From the NCBI GenBank assembly GCA_033065855.1, contig JAVXUO010002057.1:62001-126000 (forward strand): a DNA stretch of 64,000 bases, given 5' to 3'. The DNA comes from Escallonia rubra. Taxonomy: Eukaryota; Streptophyta; Magnoliopsida; Escalloniales; Escalloniaceae. Below, one piece after another: positions 21,893 to 35,318 of the stretch. The translations under genes and the position numbers were made by a program. Every line of letters starts with the position of its first letter. Positions within the stretch are counted from its first letter, which is position 1. The notes beneath the pieces were generated by a model. That model was given only the letters and a program-made list of their open reading frames with translations. It was not told where the DNA came from and did not search any database.

Positions 21893-24800
21893 TATTACTT
21901 TGTTAAAGAGAGTGTAAAAGTAGCTACACATTTGAGCAATCAAAGATTTTAACTTGGACCGGTTGAATTGTCTCTCTCAAGCTTTCCTAGGCATTTTGCC
22001 AAGAAATAGTATCTCTAATACCTTTTTTTAAAAAGAGGTAAGAACCGTACTATTATTGTTAAAAATAGCATGCAGATGACATCCTCATTCAATATGCAAT
22101 ACCGTAAATTAAACGACAACAACATAATTAAGACCAAAATAAACTACATAAAACCTAAACAATTAAGACTTTTTTTTTCAAATAACCAATTAAAAACAAA
22201 CCAGCAGATAAAACTAACTTTTTTTTAGGTGCGAAAAGCATATAAACAAACCAGCTAATTACAAGATAAAACTTAAATAAAAACAAGATAACTATTGCCT
22301 AGAACTAAATAATAACTAAAAAAAAAAACAACCAATAAAAACACTCCAACAAGCTGCCAGCCACAAGCCCACCTCCCGACACGTGTCCTTGCCGCTGCCA
22401 CTCGTCCTCGATCCCCACAAACCACTCCGGTGCCGGAAAACCCACCATTTCCCGCCAACACTCATTGCCGATCCCAAGGGAACTCCACATCAAAACCAAA
22501 AGGGAGCCCCTCAAACCCACTAAGCCACCGAGGCTAAACTACCTACAGTAACCCCCGCATAATCGCCGACAACCACCATGAGCCATTAGAAACTTCAATG
22601 GAAACAAACCTAAAACTCTAGTCGTCATCGTGACTCTGCCGACAACCAACTGAAATCAGCAAAAAACGACATGTGTCTCCATCGACGACCACCTCGAGAC
22701 ATCACAAACGCCGATTGATACCAACAGAAACGTCAACCTTCACCTATCGGCAAAGCGAGGTCCCCCACAACGACCAAAATCCAGCAAAATCAACAAGAAA
22801 ATAAAGGTGCAAACCTACACCACCTACAAAACACGGCCAACACACCTTTCTAGATCTAGGGGCAAGGGGGAAAATAAACCCTAAAAGAAATAACCTAGAC
22901 CTAGACTCTCATTCCTTCTCCAACCCATGGCATCGCGACGCACAAACCCCGTCAGCGAAATCACCATACATCCATTACCCATCGCAAGCCAATCGAGACA
23001 CATCCCAAGGAATCAGACGGCTTAACATCACTTTTAAATCTGCAACGGATCGATCCATCAGGAACCCAGGAAGAAAAAAATAATAATCTACACCGCTAGA
23101 TAACCTGCCACATCACCACCCGCCGGGAACCCCGACGGTGGTGACGGAAATGGAGAGAGGAGAGAGAAGGTTTGAGGAGGGGAAGAAAGCGAAAATTAAA
23201 GGCTAATTTGTTCTCTTTCCTTTGTATCATTTTTTGACTCACTTTCTTCCTCTCTTCTCTCTTTGTATCTCTCTCGATACAACTAATTTGCTCTCTCATA
23301 TCTCGATTTTCGCCTCTCTCAGAAAATGATACAACTAATTTTCTCTAATGCTTCGTTGGACAGCTGCTAGAGGCTAAAGGAAAGAGAACAAATTTGCAGG
23401 AGCAAAGGGCAAAGGTAAAGAACACACAAATAGAATAACAATTTATTTTCTGATATTTTTTTAACAAATCGTCAAAGTCTAAGTAAAACCTATTTCAATT
23501 TGTTTGATCACGGTATGCGTACGTGTTAATGCTAGAGCTGAACTTTTGCCACAGCAAATATCAGCTTTTGAATAGTCGTACCAACTATTTTGATCACAAA
23601 CTCGAGCTTATTGTTAAGGGTTTAGTACCATGATTTTACACTTCGACAGTACAACTATATCTCAAAAATAGGCGATAGCCTGTTGATCAAGGCTGAATCT
23701 TCACTCGTGAACCAACAAAAAAAATTCGCACATTCAAGTCTAGTGAAAGCTCGAAATGGCCACGTCCAGCTAGAGGCAAACAAAATATTTTTATGTCACA
23801 AAGTGGGCTCCACTTGATGAGGTGGTTTAACTACTTCCATTATCAACCATTGGTAAATTGATAGAAATTTATGAGTAATTTCTGCTTACGGTGGTTTTTA
23901 AAATCAGATGTCTTACTCATTGCATCAGCTGCCTAATGTGTCTGCCTTTTGTTTTCTTGTTGGCTCTTAGGATGCTGCAAGTCTATAATTTGGACTATCT
24001 CATCCACTTGGTGAGGTGAGGTCTTATATTTCACCCTATTGATCTTGAACATAGCAGATCTCTTTTAGATAGTACAATAGTGACTTTTTTGTGTAAAAGA
24101 ACGATGTTAAAGTTCGTGATAACATAATATTAAATCCATTACATGAATGGCGTAATATCAAAGAGAACGGGTTCAAAGTGGAGATCGTGTCTCGCGCATA
24201 TAGCAACACAAGGCAAACTTAACATGGCTCAATTGGTTCGCACCAATCGAGATGCAAATCTTGCTACTTGCTTTTGTGCCATTCGGAAAACGTGATACGA
24301 TTAGACTCATTAGACGCTAGCTATGGACATCACCCTCGCTCTCCACCTCTGTATTAGCATGGCATGACTGTTGCGCCAAACACCCCTACCTACATATTAA
24401 ATACTAGGCTCTACTTAACCTTGAAGCACTTGCATTCTTTAACACCAGTTGATAGAAATTCAACAGATTTAGGCGCTAAAAACTCTTTATAGCCTTAAAG
24501 ATCCGGATCTAACATAAGAGTTTATGTTCACGTAACATTGAATCAAACCTGTTGAAACGTAGTGACAGCTTCATTTTGCCGTTCTTTATTAGAACAAGAA
24601 AAAGTGCACCAAAAAATGTTCAGTAATGGGATTGGATGCAAAATTTGACCTGATTTTTTTCCCCATTAATGAAGTAATTAGAAATGAAGAAAAAGGTGAC
24701 CAAAAGCAGCCTCTTTTAATATCAAGCCGTGAGATGTGGCACACCAATCTTAAATGCACTTTTAAGCAGTGGCGGAACCAGAAACTTAGTTCAAGGTGGG

Positions 24801-26064
24801 CACTTAATAGCTAGTTTTTTTTCTTCTTAAAATTCCTTCGTCAATGAGTTAAACCTAACAAACTGATGAACATGGGTCAAAGGGACAAGAAACAAGAACT
24901 CCAATCCGACAATTCAAACTTCTCAATTCGTCAGATGGGCAGTATATTCAACTTGTTCATGAAAGCTCCAAATTCTCAAAACCTAATTGCCAAATTCAGT
25001 GCTAAATTCTACCAAATGCCAAACTCTTACTTCCTAATTGCAACCACAAGCAGCAATTGTCTATCTCTCAAAATCAAAATAAAAAATCACAACAAACCTC
25101 AATCTGAAACCTATACACTCACCCCCCATGAGTAGCAATTACGATCTGAAAATAAAAATCTAAAATCTCAATCTGAAATTAAGAATCCCACTAGCGGCCT
25201 CAATTCCCAATAAGGACTTGCAAGTTCCAAAACGTAATTATCAAATTCTAATTTAAAACAACACGAAAAGAGTTCAAGTTTAAGGAATTAGAAATTCTAA
25301 GAATAAACACCGGAAGTTTAGATCTTACTTTGCTTTTAAAGTAGAAGATTAGGGTTTGTGACTGCATGGAGGCAGTGGAGTAATTTCAATAATCAGTGGA
25401 AGAATGGTGAATTTATATTTGGGGGAAAAATGGTTCTTCATGATTTTTAAGCTAAAGGGACTGTCGTGGAGAAAATTAAGCGAGACACTGATAATTTGGG
25501 AGAGAAAATATGAGGAGAATGTCACTGCAAATACACCATGATGAATCGGCAAAGCTGGAGGAATAAATGAATCGATGATTCGAGTAATACATCACGATTT
25601 TAACCATTCTGTCGTGATTGAATCTATCGTCTATACTACTATGTTAGTCGCCAGAGGTGGACCTGCCGGTGGAGGCAATGGGCCGTAATGTTGAGGGCGA
25701 AAGGCCGGTGGGGGGACTGAGAAGACGGTGTGATCCGTGCCTCTCTTCATTATGTGGCTTTCAGGCTTGAAAATAGGGAAATTTTAAGAACAATAGATAA
25801 TAAATTATTTAATTGTGTTGACTTTAAGCGTAGAACTTTTTTTATTTAGTAAGTTTAGCATTTCTAATGGCTAAAAAGATTTTTGTTTTAAACTATTTTT
25901 AGAATTTTCATATTGCTTAACATATAAAGTGACTAAAAATATATCTTTTGAGCATTTTTAAAAATTTTAGGTGTGCATTTTTCTCATTAAGGATAAAATA
26001 TACCATATAGAATAGAAAATTCACCGAGAAGCAGGTGAGCATCGGCCCACTTGTGCCTCCCATT
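21893..26064. other. 4.2-kb intergenic stretch without recognised genes
   Basis: 22330-23130 is a G+C-richer block that on the minus strand reads like the untranslated part of a dispersed repeat (phrases such as GCCGGAGTGG, GGTGGTTGTCGGCG); it has no sustained frame. A CTTTCTTCCTCTCTTCTCTC phrase occurs at about 21800 and again at about 23238. At 24767 the phrase GTGGCGGAACCAGAAACTTA looks like the start of a widespread plant repeat (recall only). No frame over 100 residues has family features. Nothing else supported. Confidence 0.5.
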
Positions 26065-26072
26065 CCGTCCGC

Positions 26073-27244
26073 TAGAGATGTCATTTGGGCCGGGCGGCCC
26101 GCGGGCCGGCCCGTTTTGGCCCGGTTTTGGCCCGGGCTGGCCCGGCCCCTTGCATGAACAGTAACGGCCCGCTGAAAGAGGGCCTGGGGCCTGGGCCTGG
26201 ACCAGGCCGAGAAATCTGGGGAAAATGGCCCGGCCCGGCCCGGCCCGGTTTGGCCCGGGTTTGGCCCGGCCCGGGTGTGGCCCGGTTTGGCCCGGATTTG
26301 GCCCTTTTTTGGCCCCACTTTTTTTTGAAAATCTAGCTTTTCCCCCCCTTTCTTCCACCCCTTTTCCAAAATTCCACATACATTATTATTTTGATTGTTA
26401 GAGTTTTAAGAATAATTTTTTTTCATATATATAAAATAAATTTTTACAAGCAAAAAATATATATTTTAAAAGGAAGGGATAGCATCCTGCATCAAGCATC
26501 TTGTCTTTTTGCCTTATATTATTTTCTTCTATAAGACTTGATGACCTTGAGCGATGTTTGGTTAGATTTAAGAGAGGCTTATGCCTCATATTGGCAATCA
26601 TTTTACCTTAACAGTAGTCAGCCTTTAAATTGAATGGATAAGAGATGGAAGGAAATTGCAGTCAGCCGTTAAATTCTTTTGATCTTGTCTTTTCTTCAAA
26701 AGTCCTGCAAAATTACTTAACTACTAAGCCTCTTCTATGAGAAAGGAAATACCTATAGTGGTTATGATCTTCCATAAGTGGTCTGGTTAGAGTTTTCAAA
26801 AGGTGCACACTGCATAGGCCTTGGGAAAGAGTCAAAGAAGTTTATACCCATTAAATGAAATTAAAGTTAGACGGAACAACCATTATATTTCTTCCAGATG
26901 GGACTACAGCTATAACAAGGCATCGCAACTCATCTGTTTTTAATCCGCACTTCTTTCTTCTTTATAGTTGACGAGGATCGTATAAATAAATTTCTATGTA
27001 AATTGTTATGTGTTAAAATTGAATAACATGAGAAAAAAAAAAAAAGGGCCTGGGCCCGGCCCAAGCCCGGCCCTAAATATTGGGCTTAGGGCCTGGGCCT
27101 GGACCAGGCCTAGAATTCATTGCGCCAGGCCCGGCCCGGCCCGGCCCGTTTTCACCCTCCCTTGGCCCGGCCCCGGCCCGGCCCGTTTGCAGGCCCGATG
27201 GGCTTGGGCTGGGCCGGCCCAAGCCCGGCCCTTTGACATCTCTA
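26073..27244. mobile_element. Non-autonomous hAT element with GGCCC-rich subterminal repeats
   Basis: The terminal inverted repeats TAGAGATGTCA (26073) and TGACATCTCTA (ending 27244) are perfect over 11 bp and continue into GGGCCGGGC. They are flanked by CCGTCCGC (26065-26072) and CCCTCCGC (27245-27252), an 8-bp target duplication with one mismatch, as expected for hAT. Both ends carry about 200 bp of GGCCCGG/GGCCTGG repeats with short palindromes such as GGCCTGGACCAGGCC. The interior is AT-rich with no transposase. Gly/Pro/Ala-rich frames at 25917-26379 and 27010-27324 are products of the repeats, not genes. Confidence 0.88.
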
Positions 27245-27252
27245 CCCTCCGC

Positions 27253-29340
27253 CCCGCTTTTAAGTACTTTAGAATTAATGGGGTCCTAAAACTTGCAATA
27301 ATTCCGTACACAAAAATGAACTAAAACAAGCAAGTGCGGCCGCACACACACATAAAGGAAGTAAAGAAATAGATAAGCACGTACAAAGTCTGCATCATTT
27401 TACAAGAGGGGAGTAAATTATACCTTGATATGCCTAGATAAAATACCATAGTTCGGGTTTGAATATACAGAATTTTTTTGATCTTATAATATCAATGTTT
27501 TATTTTTTTTTATTTAATTACAAATATATTCAAATTGTGTTGCTTGAAAGCAGTCCGTTTAAGAAACTCATTGGCAGAGCCATGAGAAAAAATTATGGAT
27601 AAAGCTCTGATGCAATATCTCATCTTAAGTTCACTTTTTCGGTCGATTAGGTCATGATTTATAGGAAGTAGAAATTAAATTTATGTAACTCAAAAGACCT
27701 TTAACCAACCACCTTTTGGCTCTTTAAAGGGTCTTCATTCTTGATCTAAAACAAAATTAATACTAGGAATGGCGGAAACAAGCACAAATGCAAAGCCAAA
27801 TACGATAATTAAAAACAAAAATGGGTATCTGAGCACGCTCTTACGATGTCTCTTGGCGACAACTATAGAAAGCATGTACCGTTGTTAGAAATTTTAGTGT
27901 TTAAATTGTTATTTAATTATAAGCTATTTTCTAATTTTCATTTTTCTCACTTGTCAAACTGATCCAAAAAGAGATAAATAAGCAATATATTTGAACAATA
28001 TTCTACCTAAAGGTATTTCTTTTATCTTTTCAACATTGCCACCTCTAATTAGCTGCCTACGTTTGAATTGATTATTTGACCAACTTCAGTTCCGCAAATT
28101 TAGTTATGTAAAACCTTGATCACAACTGAACTCAGTCAAAAAAACAAACAAGAAGAATTCAAGTATCTACTTCTATGATTTTTGTCAACCACTTCCCCAA
28201 CCTAATTCCAGTGTTCTTGGCAAATTAATCTACGAAAACACAGTGATGATTAAGGAAAGATAAACAAAAGACGGACAATCGCCCGTACACTGTAACGATG
28301 GAACGAAAGTTCAATAATTTAACTCTCATAAACTGTTACATTTAAATACTCTCTAATAGTATTTCAACAAAGAAATTGTTACAGCAAGTATGTTGTCTTT
28401 GAACGGGTTATATGCATTAAGTGGCGTACACAAGTATCCCAACAGCGTTTTTTACATTATCACTTTTAACATGTATCTTAAAAGCGTAGTATCAAAAGAC
28501 ACGAGATGTTGAAAATGCACCGTAACTATTATATCAAAGGTGCACCTAGGCACACACTGCTTAGCGCTAGATATAACCTTCTCAAAGAGTCGCGCGCCTT
28601 ACGCACTTAGGTGCGTACAAAAAAGTTCAAAAGATCAAATCTTTGATTTTTACATCATGGCATCAACTAAACTGTTCATTATTTTTAATACTTTGTTTTA
28701 TAACATTATAAATCAGTATAACAAAAAAAAAAAAATCTAAAACTCCAAATGCCCAATAAATTGATTCTCTTGTTGATGTTTGCTATACAAGTGCTCTATC
28801 ACCAACTGTTGCTTCCTTTCAAGTAAATCTACTCTTTCGGTTCACCTTGTACACCAAGAAGATGAAGTTGAGGGAAAATCTTTATTATACTTAGAGTCTA
28901 TGAATCTTTTTAAAGAAAGCATTGTTACCTTAACCTTCACCGATGACAAGGATAATGGTGTCATAATCACTTAGAATTTTTCACTTGTCATTGAACCTTA
29001 AAGTTTTTATACTATTGAAAGTTAGTTAAATTTTTATTTTTTGAATTTTTTTACATGATAATATTGGTTTAATACACTAACACTTGCTTATTCTTTTTTG
29101 CGTCTCACTTTCAAAAGGCACATGCCTGCGCTTTGCACTCTGTGCCTAGCTCTAGAATGTCTATGTGCCTTTAATAACTATGCTCGTAAGTCGTAACTAA
29201 CTACAAGGCACGACAAGGGCACAAGTGTGTTATCATTTGCCTTCGCCTTCAATTAGCTTCATGGGCATGGGTCTGGGAGGTGTTATGCTAGCAGCTAGCT
29301 AGTACTAAATGGGGACAGAGATTACAAAATGCAGTTAGGA
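27253..29340. other. Intergenic, AT-rich
   Basis: No coding sequence recognised. Facing CTTAGGTGCG- and GCACATGCCTGCGC-type motifs near 28540-28640 and 29100-29190 hint at a decayed DNA element, without a clear target duplication. Nothing else supported. Confidence 0.45.
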
Positions 29341-29363
29341 CTTAAATTGGGCCGTGGGAGGCT

Positions 29364-29387
29364 CATTGGCTAAACCCCAATATAAAG
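29364..29387 (+). promoter_or_regulatory. CCAAT-like and TATA motifs of the AP2 gene promoter
   Basis: An inverted CCAAT (CATTGG, 29364) is followed by AATATAAAGGG with the TATA core at 29381-29387, predicting a start near 29412. The resulting leader of about 330 nt has no ATG before 29741. A second TATA-like TTATAT at about 29631 would give a shorter leader. Confidence 0.4.
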
Positions 29388-29740
29388 GGAGGGCAAAACC
29401 CCAAAACAAAGCAGATTTACATTTTCAACAGAGGTGGACAGCACATAACACAAGAACAGGTGAAGACAAAGTACAAAGAGACTTCACACAAAGCCGCTCA
29501 CAGACGGCCAGAACCCCCAAACAACCACCTCCTCCTCCTCTCGGCCGGCTCTGCCCTCTAATTTTGCCAAAAGCACCCCTCACTCCCTTCCAAAAGCCCC
29601 CATTTCCCCCACTCCTCCAAATCAATTCCTTTATATCCCTTCTCATTGGTCCAACCCCTTTTCATTTTTGACACTTGCACAGCCACTTTCCCTCCTCCTC
29701 GATCTCTTGTTATAACCACCGCCATCTTCTCTCCAATTTA

Positions 29741-32700
29741 ATGGGGAAGATCTCACAGAAGAACAATGGCAGCAGCGGCAGCAACAAGCCCACCACCAAA
29801 GTCAAGAGAACCAGGAAGAGCGTGCCACGGGACTCTCCACCCCAACGGAGTTCTGTTTACAGGGGTGTCACAAGGTACGCGTGAAATGCGTGATTCTCAT
29901 GAATTCTTGGTTTCTGCTTTGTTTATTTACTCTGGTTTTCTGAAAATGGGTTCTTTTTGTTGTAAATGATCATTTTCAGGCATCGGTGGACTGGTCGCTA
30001 TGAAGCTCATTTGTGGGATAAGAATTGCTGGAACGAGTCGCAGAACAAGAAAGGAAGACAAGGTTTTTGTTTCTAATCATTTCATGGATTGTAATTATAC
30101 TTTATTTCCAAGATTGTGGCAAGTTTCTGATTTGATATCTTTGACTCCCTGTTGGTGCAATGACGATGGTGGGGGTGTTGGGATTCAACTCAAATGCAGT
30201 TTATTTGGGTAAGTTTGCTATCATTGCCAGCAGTGTCATGCAGTTGAATTCAAATATAAAATAACCAAAATAATCTTTCTTTCAAGTTTCTTAGTGCTTA
30301 TCTGCGGTGCATCTTATCCAAAATCGTGAAACTGGGGTTTTAACAGGGGCCTACGATGATGAAGAAGCAGCAGCACATGCTTATGATTTGGCAGCATTAA
30401 AGTACTGGGGACATGAAACCATCCTCAATTTCCCAGTAAGCTTCTTGATTTTCTGGGTTATTTTTCCTCAATTATCCTTCATCTGTCATCTAAACCAATG
30501 TTGAATTTCTAGCTATCTACATATGAGGAAGTGCTCAAGGAAATGGAGGGTCAGTCCAAAGAAGAATATATTGGATCCTTGAGGAGGTCAGAAATAGCAT
30601 GTTAATCAAATAATTTGTACCCAAAATGTTGTCATCGTTATTTGCTAACGTTGTTTTGCATGTGCATTCACAGAAAAAGTAGCGGGTTTTCTCGCGGAGT
30701 CTCAAAGTATAGAGGTGTCGCAAGGTACTTAAACTAGGCAGAAATAGATCTAGCCTCACCTCCATTAAAATGCTTTAGGTTCCTTTATAAATTTGGGGAG
30801 GGGGAGGGTCCATGAGGTTACTGAATAGTTCAATGCCTGGACTTCCAACCTCTAAAAAGATTGGAAATGTGCATGCCTTCATATGCCATTACAAGGAAAA
30901 GAGAAAGAAAAAAAAAGGTACAACTTTTTTGGCAGATTTGAGAATCTTCACAGATGGTGGTGAATCTACTGAGGAAATGGACCCTTTGGCCTTTGCTAAT
31001 GGATAAACTTTCATGTACAAATAAAGAGCTGATGGGGAACTTTCCACTTCAGTGAAATATTCTTTTTAACTTTTGGGCATTGGTCATGGTCCACAAAGTA
31101 GTGTAGAAATTAGCCCTTAATACATTGCAGCATCTCAAGTGCATGCATTGTCAAACAGTACTAGAGGTGCCCATCACCATTACTGTGTGTACATATAACA
31201 TGGTCGCTGATCTGCTCTTCCTTTTCATGCAATCATGGCATTGATGTTTGGCGGTTTTTAAATGCACAGGCACCACCATAATGGGAGATGGGAGGCTCGG
31301 ATTGGAAGAGTCTTTGGCAACAAATATCTTTACCTCGGAACATATGGTACCTTTTCTCGCCTTAGGAAACGATAAATACGTTCACGATTAGTCATAGCGC
31401 TGCATCCTCACCCCTATTGGAGTCAAAAGTTTTTGCTGAAAGGACATCCTCATACGTCCATAACACGTAGTTAGAGCTTGAAAGATCATCCAACAATATT
31501 TTGTCTTTCTTTTATGATAAAAGAGATATTTTAATTTAACAACTCACATAATGCCGGGAATATAAAAACAAGATCATGATGCATTTGTTAGTTGTAGTAA
31601 AAAGATATTTTGGAAGTAAAATAAGTAGAATGACATCCTTGGTTGCCAGCTTGCCGAACCAGATTCATCAAAACAACCCCCACAATAAATAAATAATAAA
31701 AAATAAAAAACATCTCCATCACAAAAATGTTTGATTATTCCTTCCTCAGAACATAAATTATAGTCAGAAAATGCCGAAAGACAAAACCCTTTTCTTAACC
31801 ACACATAAGAAGCTTAATATTTGCCACATGTCTTGTGTATAATCTGTGTTTGCATCAACGATGCCAAATGAATGCTGCTATGTTGGTTTCTATATGTGTA
31901 TAGACAGATGACTTGGTAAACATTACCACAAACTTTTAGGCGGGGTGATTGGCTTTCATGCTAAACTGATGTTATTATTCATATTTCTAGTGTTTGGTTC
32001 TAATTAGTTTAGGTGCAACTTGTACCGAACAACGTTTCTCATCCAAACACGCCGTTACAAACTCGTGTTAGGGGAGACACTGGAAAATATTTTTTCTGCA
32101 GTTGAAATGAATGTTAGAGAGACCCATAAAACTATATTTGTCGCAGTTCAAATGAATGTTAATGTTCTAACAACATTCTTTTTTACCGTGACAATCACAT
32201 TTTTCAATCACGCGTATAGTATTTTACATCATATTTTAAAAAATGCCCTTTATAACCTAAACTATCATTAAGAAAAAAACACTTTTTTTGTAAAGTCTTT
32301 TTGGAACTTCCAACTATTACCTTTCATGATATACTAATTTCAAATTTAATACAAAGTTAATCAAGGCCATTGTTGAAAAAATTTTAACATTTAACAAATA
32401 TAATCGCTCCATCCTACTACAGTTAAATCCTTTTTTTTTCATTTTCATTATTCCAAGCACTCCGCTCAAATATTCAACTGTCAATTTTTCTATTTCATTC
32501 CTACTGTTCCTTCCTCTTGGTCTTCATTTTCATGATTTTTTTCTCTCTTCTTATTAATTATATCGATTAGGTTTACATATATTTTTATTAATTGTGTGCG
32601 CATTATGTATGCCGACGAAGAGGGTAACGATCATGGGACAGAGACATACCAGTTGGAGACACGAATGGTTTGAAAGTAAAAGGCAAATCATATGGTTGGT

Positions 32701-33430
32701 TGGTTAGTACTTGGTGCAGTATTGATCACCAACCCTCACCTGCTAGGTTTGCTATTTAATATTTCCAACATTATGGCTTCAATTTTTCAACCCTTTCCAC
32801 CAAATTTGTCATGCAAGTTATGTTCCCTACGAATTTATTGCACATACCTCATCTTATTTCCCATTTCACCCCTAAAAGTTTCCTTTATTCTCTGTAGCCA
32901 CCCAAGAAGAAGCAGCAACTGCATATGACATGGCAGCAATAGAATACCGTGGATTAAACGCCGTTACCAACTTCGACCTCAGCCGTTACATCAAGTGGCT
33001 CCGACCCAACCAACAAAACGACCCGGTTCCAAACCCTAGCCCTAGCGGCGACGGCAATCCCAGCCCAAGCCCCAAGGACGAGCTGGGACCGGGCTTCTTC
33101 CACAACCAGCCGGAAACTTCCAGCTCCGCCGAGACAGCCGCTGACCCTCCGCCGCGCTCCACCGCCGGCGCCGGCGCCGCGGCATCCTCCGCCCTCGGCC
33201 TCCTGCTCCAGTCGTCCAAGTTCAAGGAGATGCTCGAGCGGACCTCCGCCGCCGACTGCCCGCTGACCCTGCCGGAGGAGTCCGGAACGCGGCGGCGGAG
33301 CTTCCCCGACGACATCCAGACGTTCTTCGACTGCCACGGCTCGAGCAGCTACGCCGAGGGAGATGACGTTATTTTCGGCGACCTGAACTCGTACGCGTCG
33401 CCTATGTTTGAGTGCGAGCTCGATGCGTAG
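29741..33430 (+). CDS. Double-AP2 transcription factor, WRINKLED3/4 (ADAP) type
   Basis: CDS join(29741..29874,29980..30062,30200..30208,30347..30435,30513..30586,30674..30724,31270..31346,32898..33430), eight exons, 349 residues, all phases consistent. The basic N-terminus ([17 protein letters not shown]) leads into AP2 domain 1 (about 37-104: [39 protein letters not shown]). A linker ([18 protein letters not shown]) precedes AP2 domain 2 (about 139-198: [51 protein letters not shown]). The Ser/Pro/Ala-rich C-terminus is likely the activation region. The nuclear relatives WRI3/WRI4 switch on fatty-acid and cuticle lipid genes, and ADAP also acts in ABA response. Exon 8's unique tail is G+C-rich. 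Orthology is from the conserved exon pattern and sequence recall. Confidence 0.94.
30200..30208 (+). other. 9-nt micro-exon of the AP2 gene (codes VYL)
   Basis: The sequence ATGCAG|TTTATTTGG|GTAAGT supplies the nine bases needed to join exon 2 (ending in G) and exon 4 (starting GG) and restores V-Y-L-G in AP2 domain 1. Without it, VYL is lost although the frame is kept (9 nt). A 9-nt VYL micro-exon is a known hallmark of WRI1-like genes. Confidence 0.95.
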
Positions 33431-34907
33431 GCGAAAGAAGCCCTCGCCGGGATTTTGTGAATACGGAGGTTGACGACGGTGGCCGGGGAAGTGACGATGA
33501 TGACAAATTAAGAGAGTTTAGGGGTAATTTTGTTATTTTGACATTATATGCCTCTTTTCTTTCTATAGGAGATAGGAGAAGAGAGTTTTTCTAATTATTC
33601 ATTTTACATGCAGAAAGGATAATTATTTTTACTATTTTCTCCTTTTTATTTTCGGGTTTAACAGTTGATTACTAGTTAAATTACGCACATAGTGCTTCAT
33701 TTCATTTTAGCAAGTATGTAATAATAATACAATGTTGGCACGTAAGTGCCTCGGTCTAATATTCGTGATTCAAAATTTTGTCGTGACTCCAAGTTTAGTT
33801 TTATTTTATGAGTATGTAATTCGTGTCCATTTGGTTGTGAGTTGACATGAATCTATCACTTTTTTTTTTATTGGCTCTAAGAAATAATGTGAAAAGAAGT
33901 TCAATCGTGTATAGCTTAGAACTTTTGGTTTGGAAGACGTGTTTTTTGAAGGGCCTTTTTCAGTCAACCAAAATAAAATCAATAACTTTGAAGTAATGCA
34001 TGTGTGTGCGGAGAGAGTCAGCACTCTACCGAGCTTGAATTGAACTTGTGCTTGGTAAGTATAACTTTCTATTCACGTTGAAGCTCAACTTGGTTACCGG
34101 TAGACTAACTTGTATGAGGTGGATATAGTGTAAGTTCATGAACGAGCTCAATAATTGTTTGGACTTGATTCATCTACAAGTTATATCGAAATTTCAAACG
34201 AGTATAACGCAGACTTGTTTGATTCACTTCAATCATGTTTGTCAGACCAAAAAAAATGCAACACGTAATTTCGTGTATCAGAACAGTTGTAAATTTATCG
34301 TGTCACAAAAAGAGGGGAGCAATAGTTTGTTAATCGTTAGTGATGCTATATGGAGTTTTGGCATACAAATTGTATACTAAACATGTGACTAAGACTGAAC
34401 TTGAAAAACGTGCTAGTTTGACATCAAACACGGGGCGGCACAAGTTGTTAGTTTGACACTTGATTGCTCTCTTTTTGACTTACAAACCCCGCATGAGATC
34501 TGATAGTGCAGCTAGAAACAGATTTTGGGGGTTAATCAGGTGGCTTGACGGATGAAGCAGCCACCTAATTTGATCGACTTTACTGCGAAATTCAAAACCA
34601 AATTGCTGCCAAGCGATTATGGGGCTGGATTTGCTTAGTGAGAGGGGTCTTGACTTTTGTTTCCGAGTCTAGTGTGACCATTTCATTCCGGGTCCAAAAT
34701 AATGGAGTTAGATCTTGGTTAGGCACCTGCTAATATTGGCTGCTTATTAAATAACGTGGGTCTAGGAATAGGAGGGTATGTCACTTGATGAGCATGGGCT
34801 ATGTAGGAGCAGCGGGCGGAAGAGCGTATCGGTTTCTTTGTCTAGTTAATTAATGTGAGTATCCAAATACAAGCGTGTGCGCACAATTTCAGACCATGTT
34901 TAATATA
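33431..34907. other. 3' flank of the AP2 gene and intergenic sequence
   Basis: The mRNA 3' UTR should lie in the first 300 bp. The rest is AT-rich and shows no coding sequence. Nothing else supported. Confidence 0.5.
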
Positions 34908-35173
34908 CTCCATTTGTTAAAAAAATAATAATTCATTATAACTTAACACGCATGTTAAAGATACAAGTTCTATATTTGTTTCTCATTCTATCCCACAGGA
35001 TCAAGAAATGAATTGGTGGAATGTTAAATATGGATAGAGAAATATAACAAAAAAAGTGTAAGAAGATCAAATATGAAAAAATACTTACATAATATTTCTT
35101 AATTTGAAAAGTGATCAATTTTTTTAGACAGTCCAAAATAAAAATATGATCATTCTTTTATAGACGGAGCGAA
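34908..35173. mobile_element. Stowaway-like MITE (diverged)
   Basis: 266 bp, ends CTCCATTTGTTAAAAAAAT and the reverse complement TTCGCTCCGTCTATAAAAGA, flanked by TA at 34906-34907 and 35174-35175. The CTCCNT ends are family-typical but decayed. Confidence 0.5.
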
Positions 35174-35318
35174 TAAATGATAATGGAGTTGTTGATCCAT
35201 TGCGATTTGCGACTATGAGGTCATGGGTTTCGAGATTGAGCCTGTCTCTCCAAATAATGTGATTTCTCTAATATATGCAGTGATTGGAGCTTGTTATACT
35301 GGAGCATATGTCATCGTG

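Noticed and set aside
22273-23130. G+C-richer block as a possible gene
   Set aside because: Frames are short and lack splice continuity; composition fits a dispersed repeat instead.
25917-26379. Long Gly/Pro/Ala-rich frames on both strands
   Set aside because: They are translations of GGCCCGG repeats in the left end of the hAT element; no domain, no splice signals, equally long on several frames.
27010-27324. Second Pro/Gly-rich frame
   Set aside because: Same repeat at the right end of the hAT element.
28518-29190. Facing AACTATTA..AAAGG and GCACCTAGGC-type motifs suggesting another DNA element
   Set aside because: Ends match only in part and no convincing target duplication was found.
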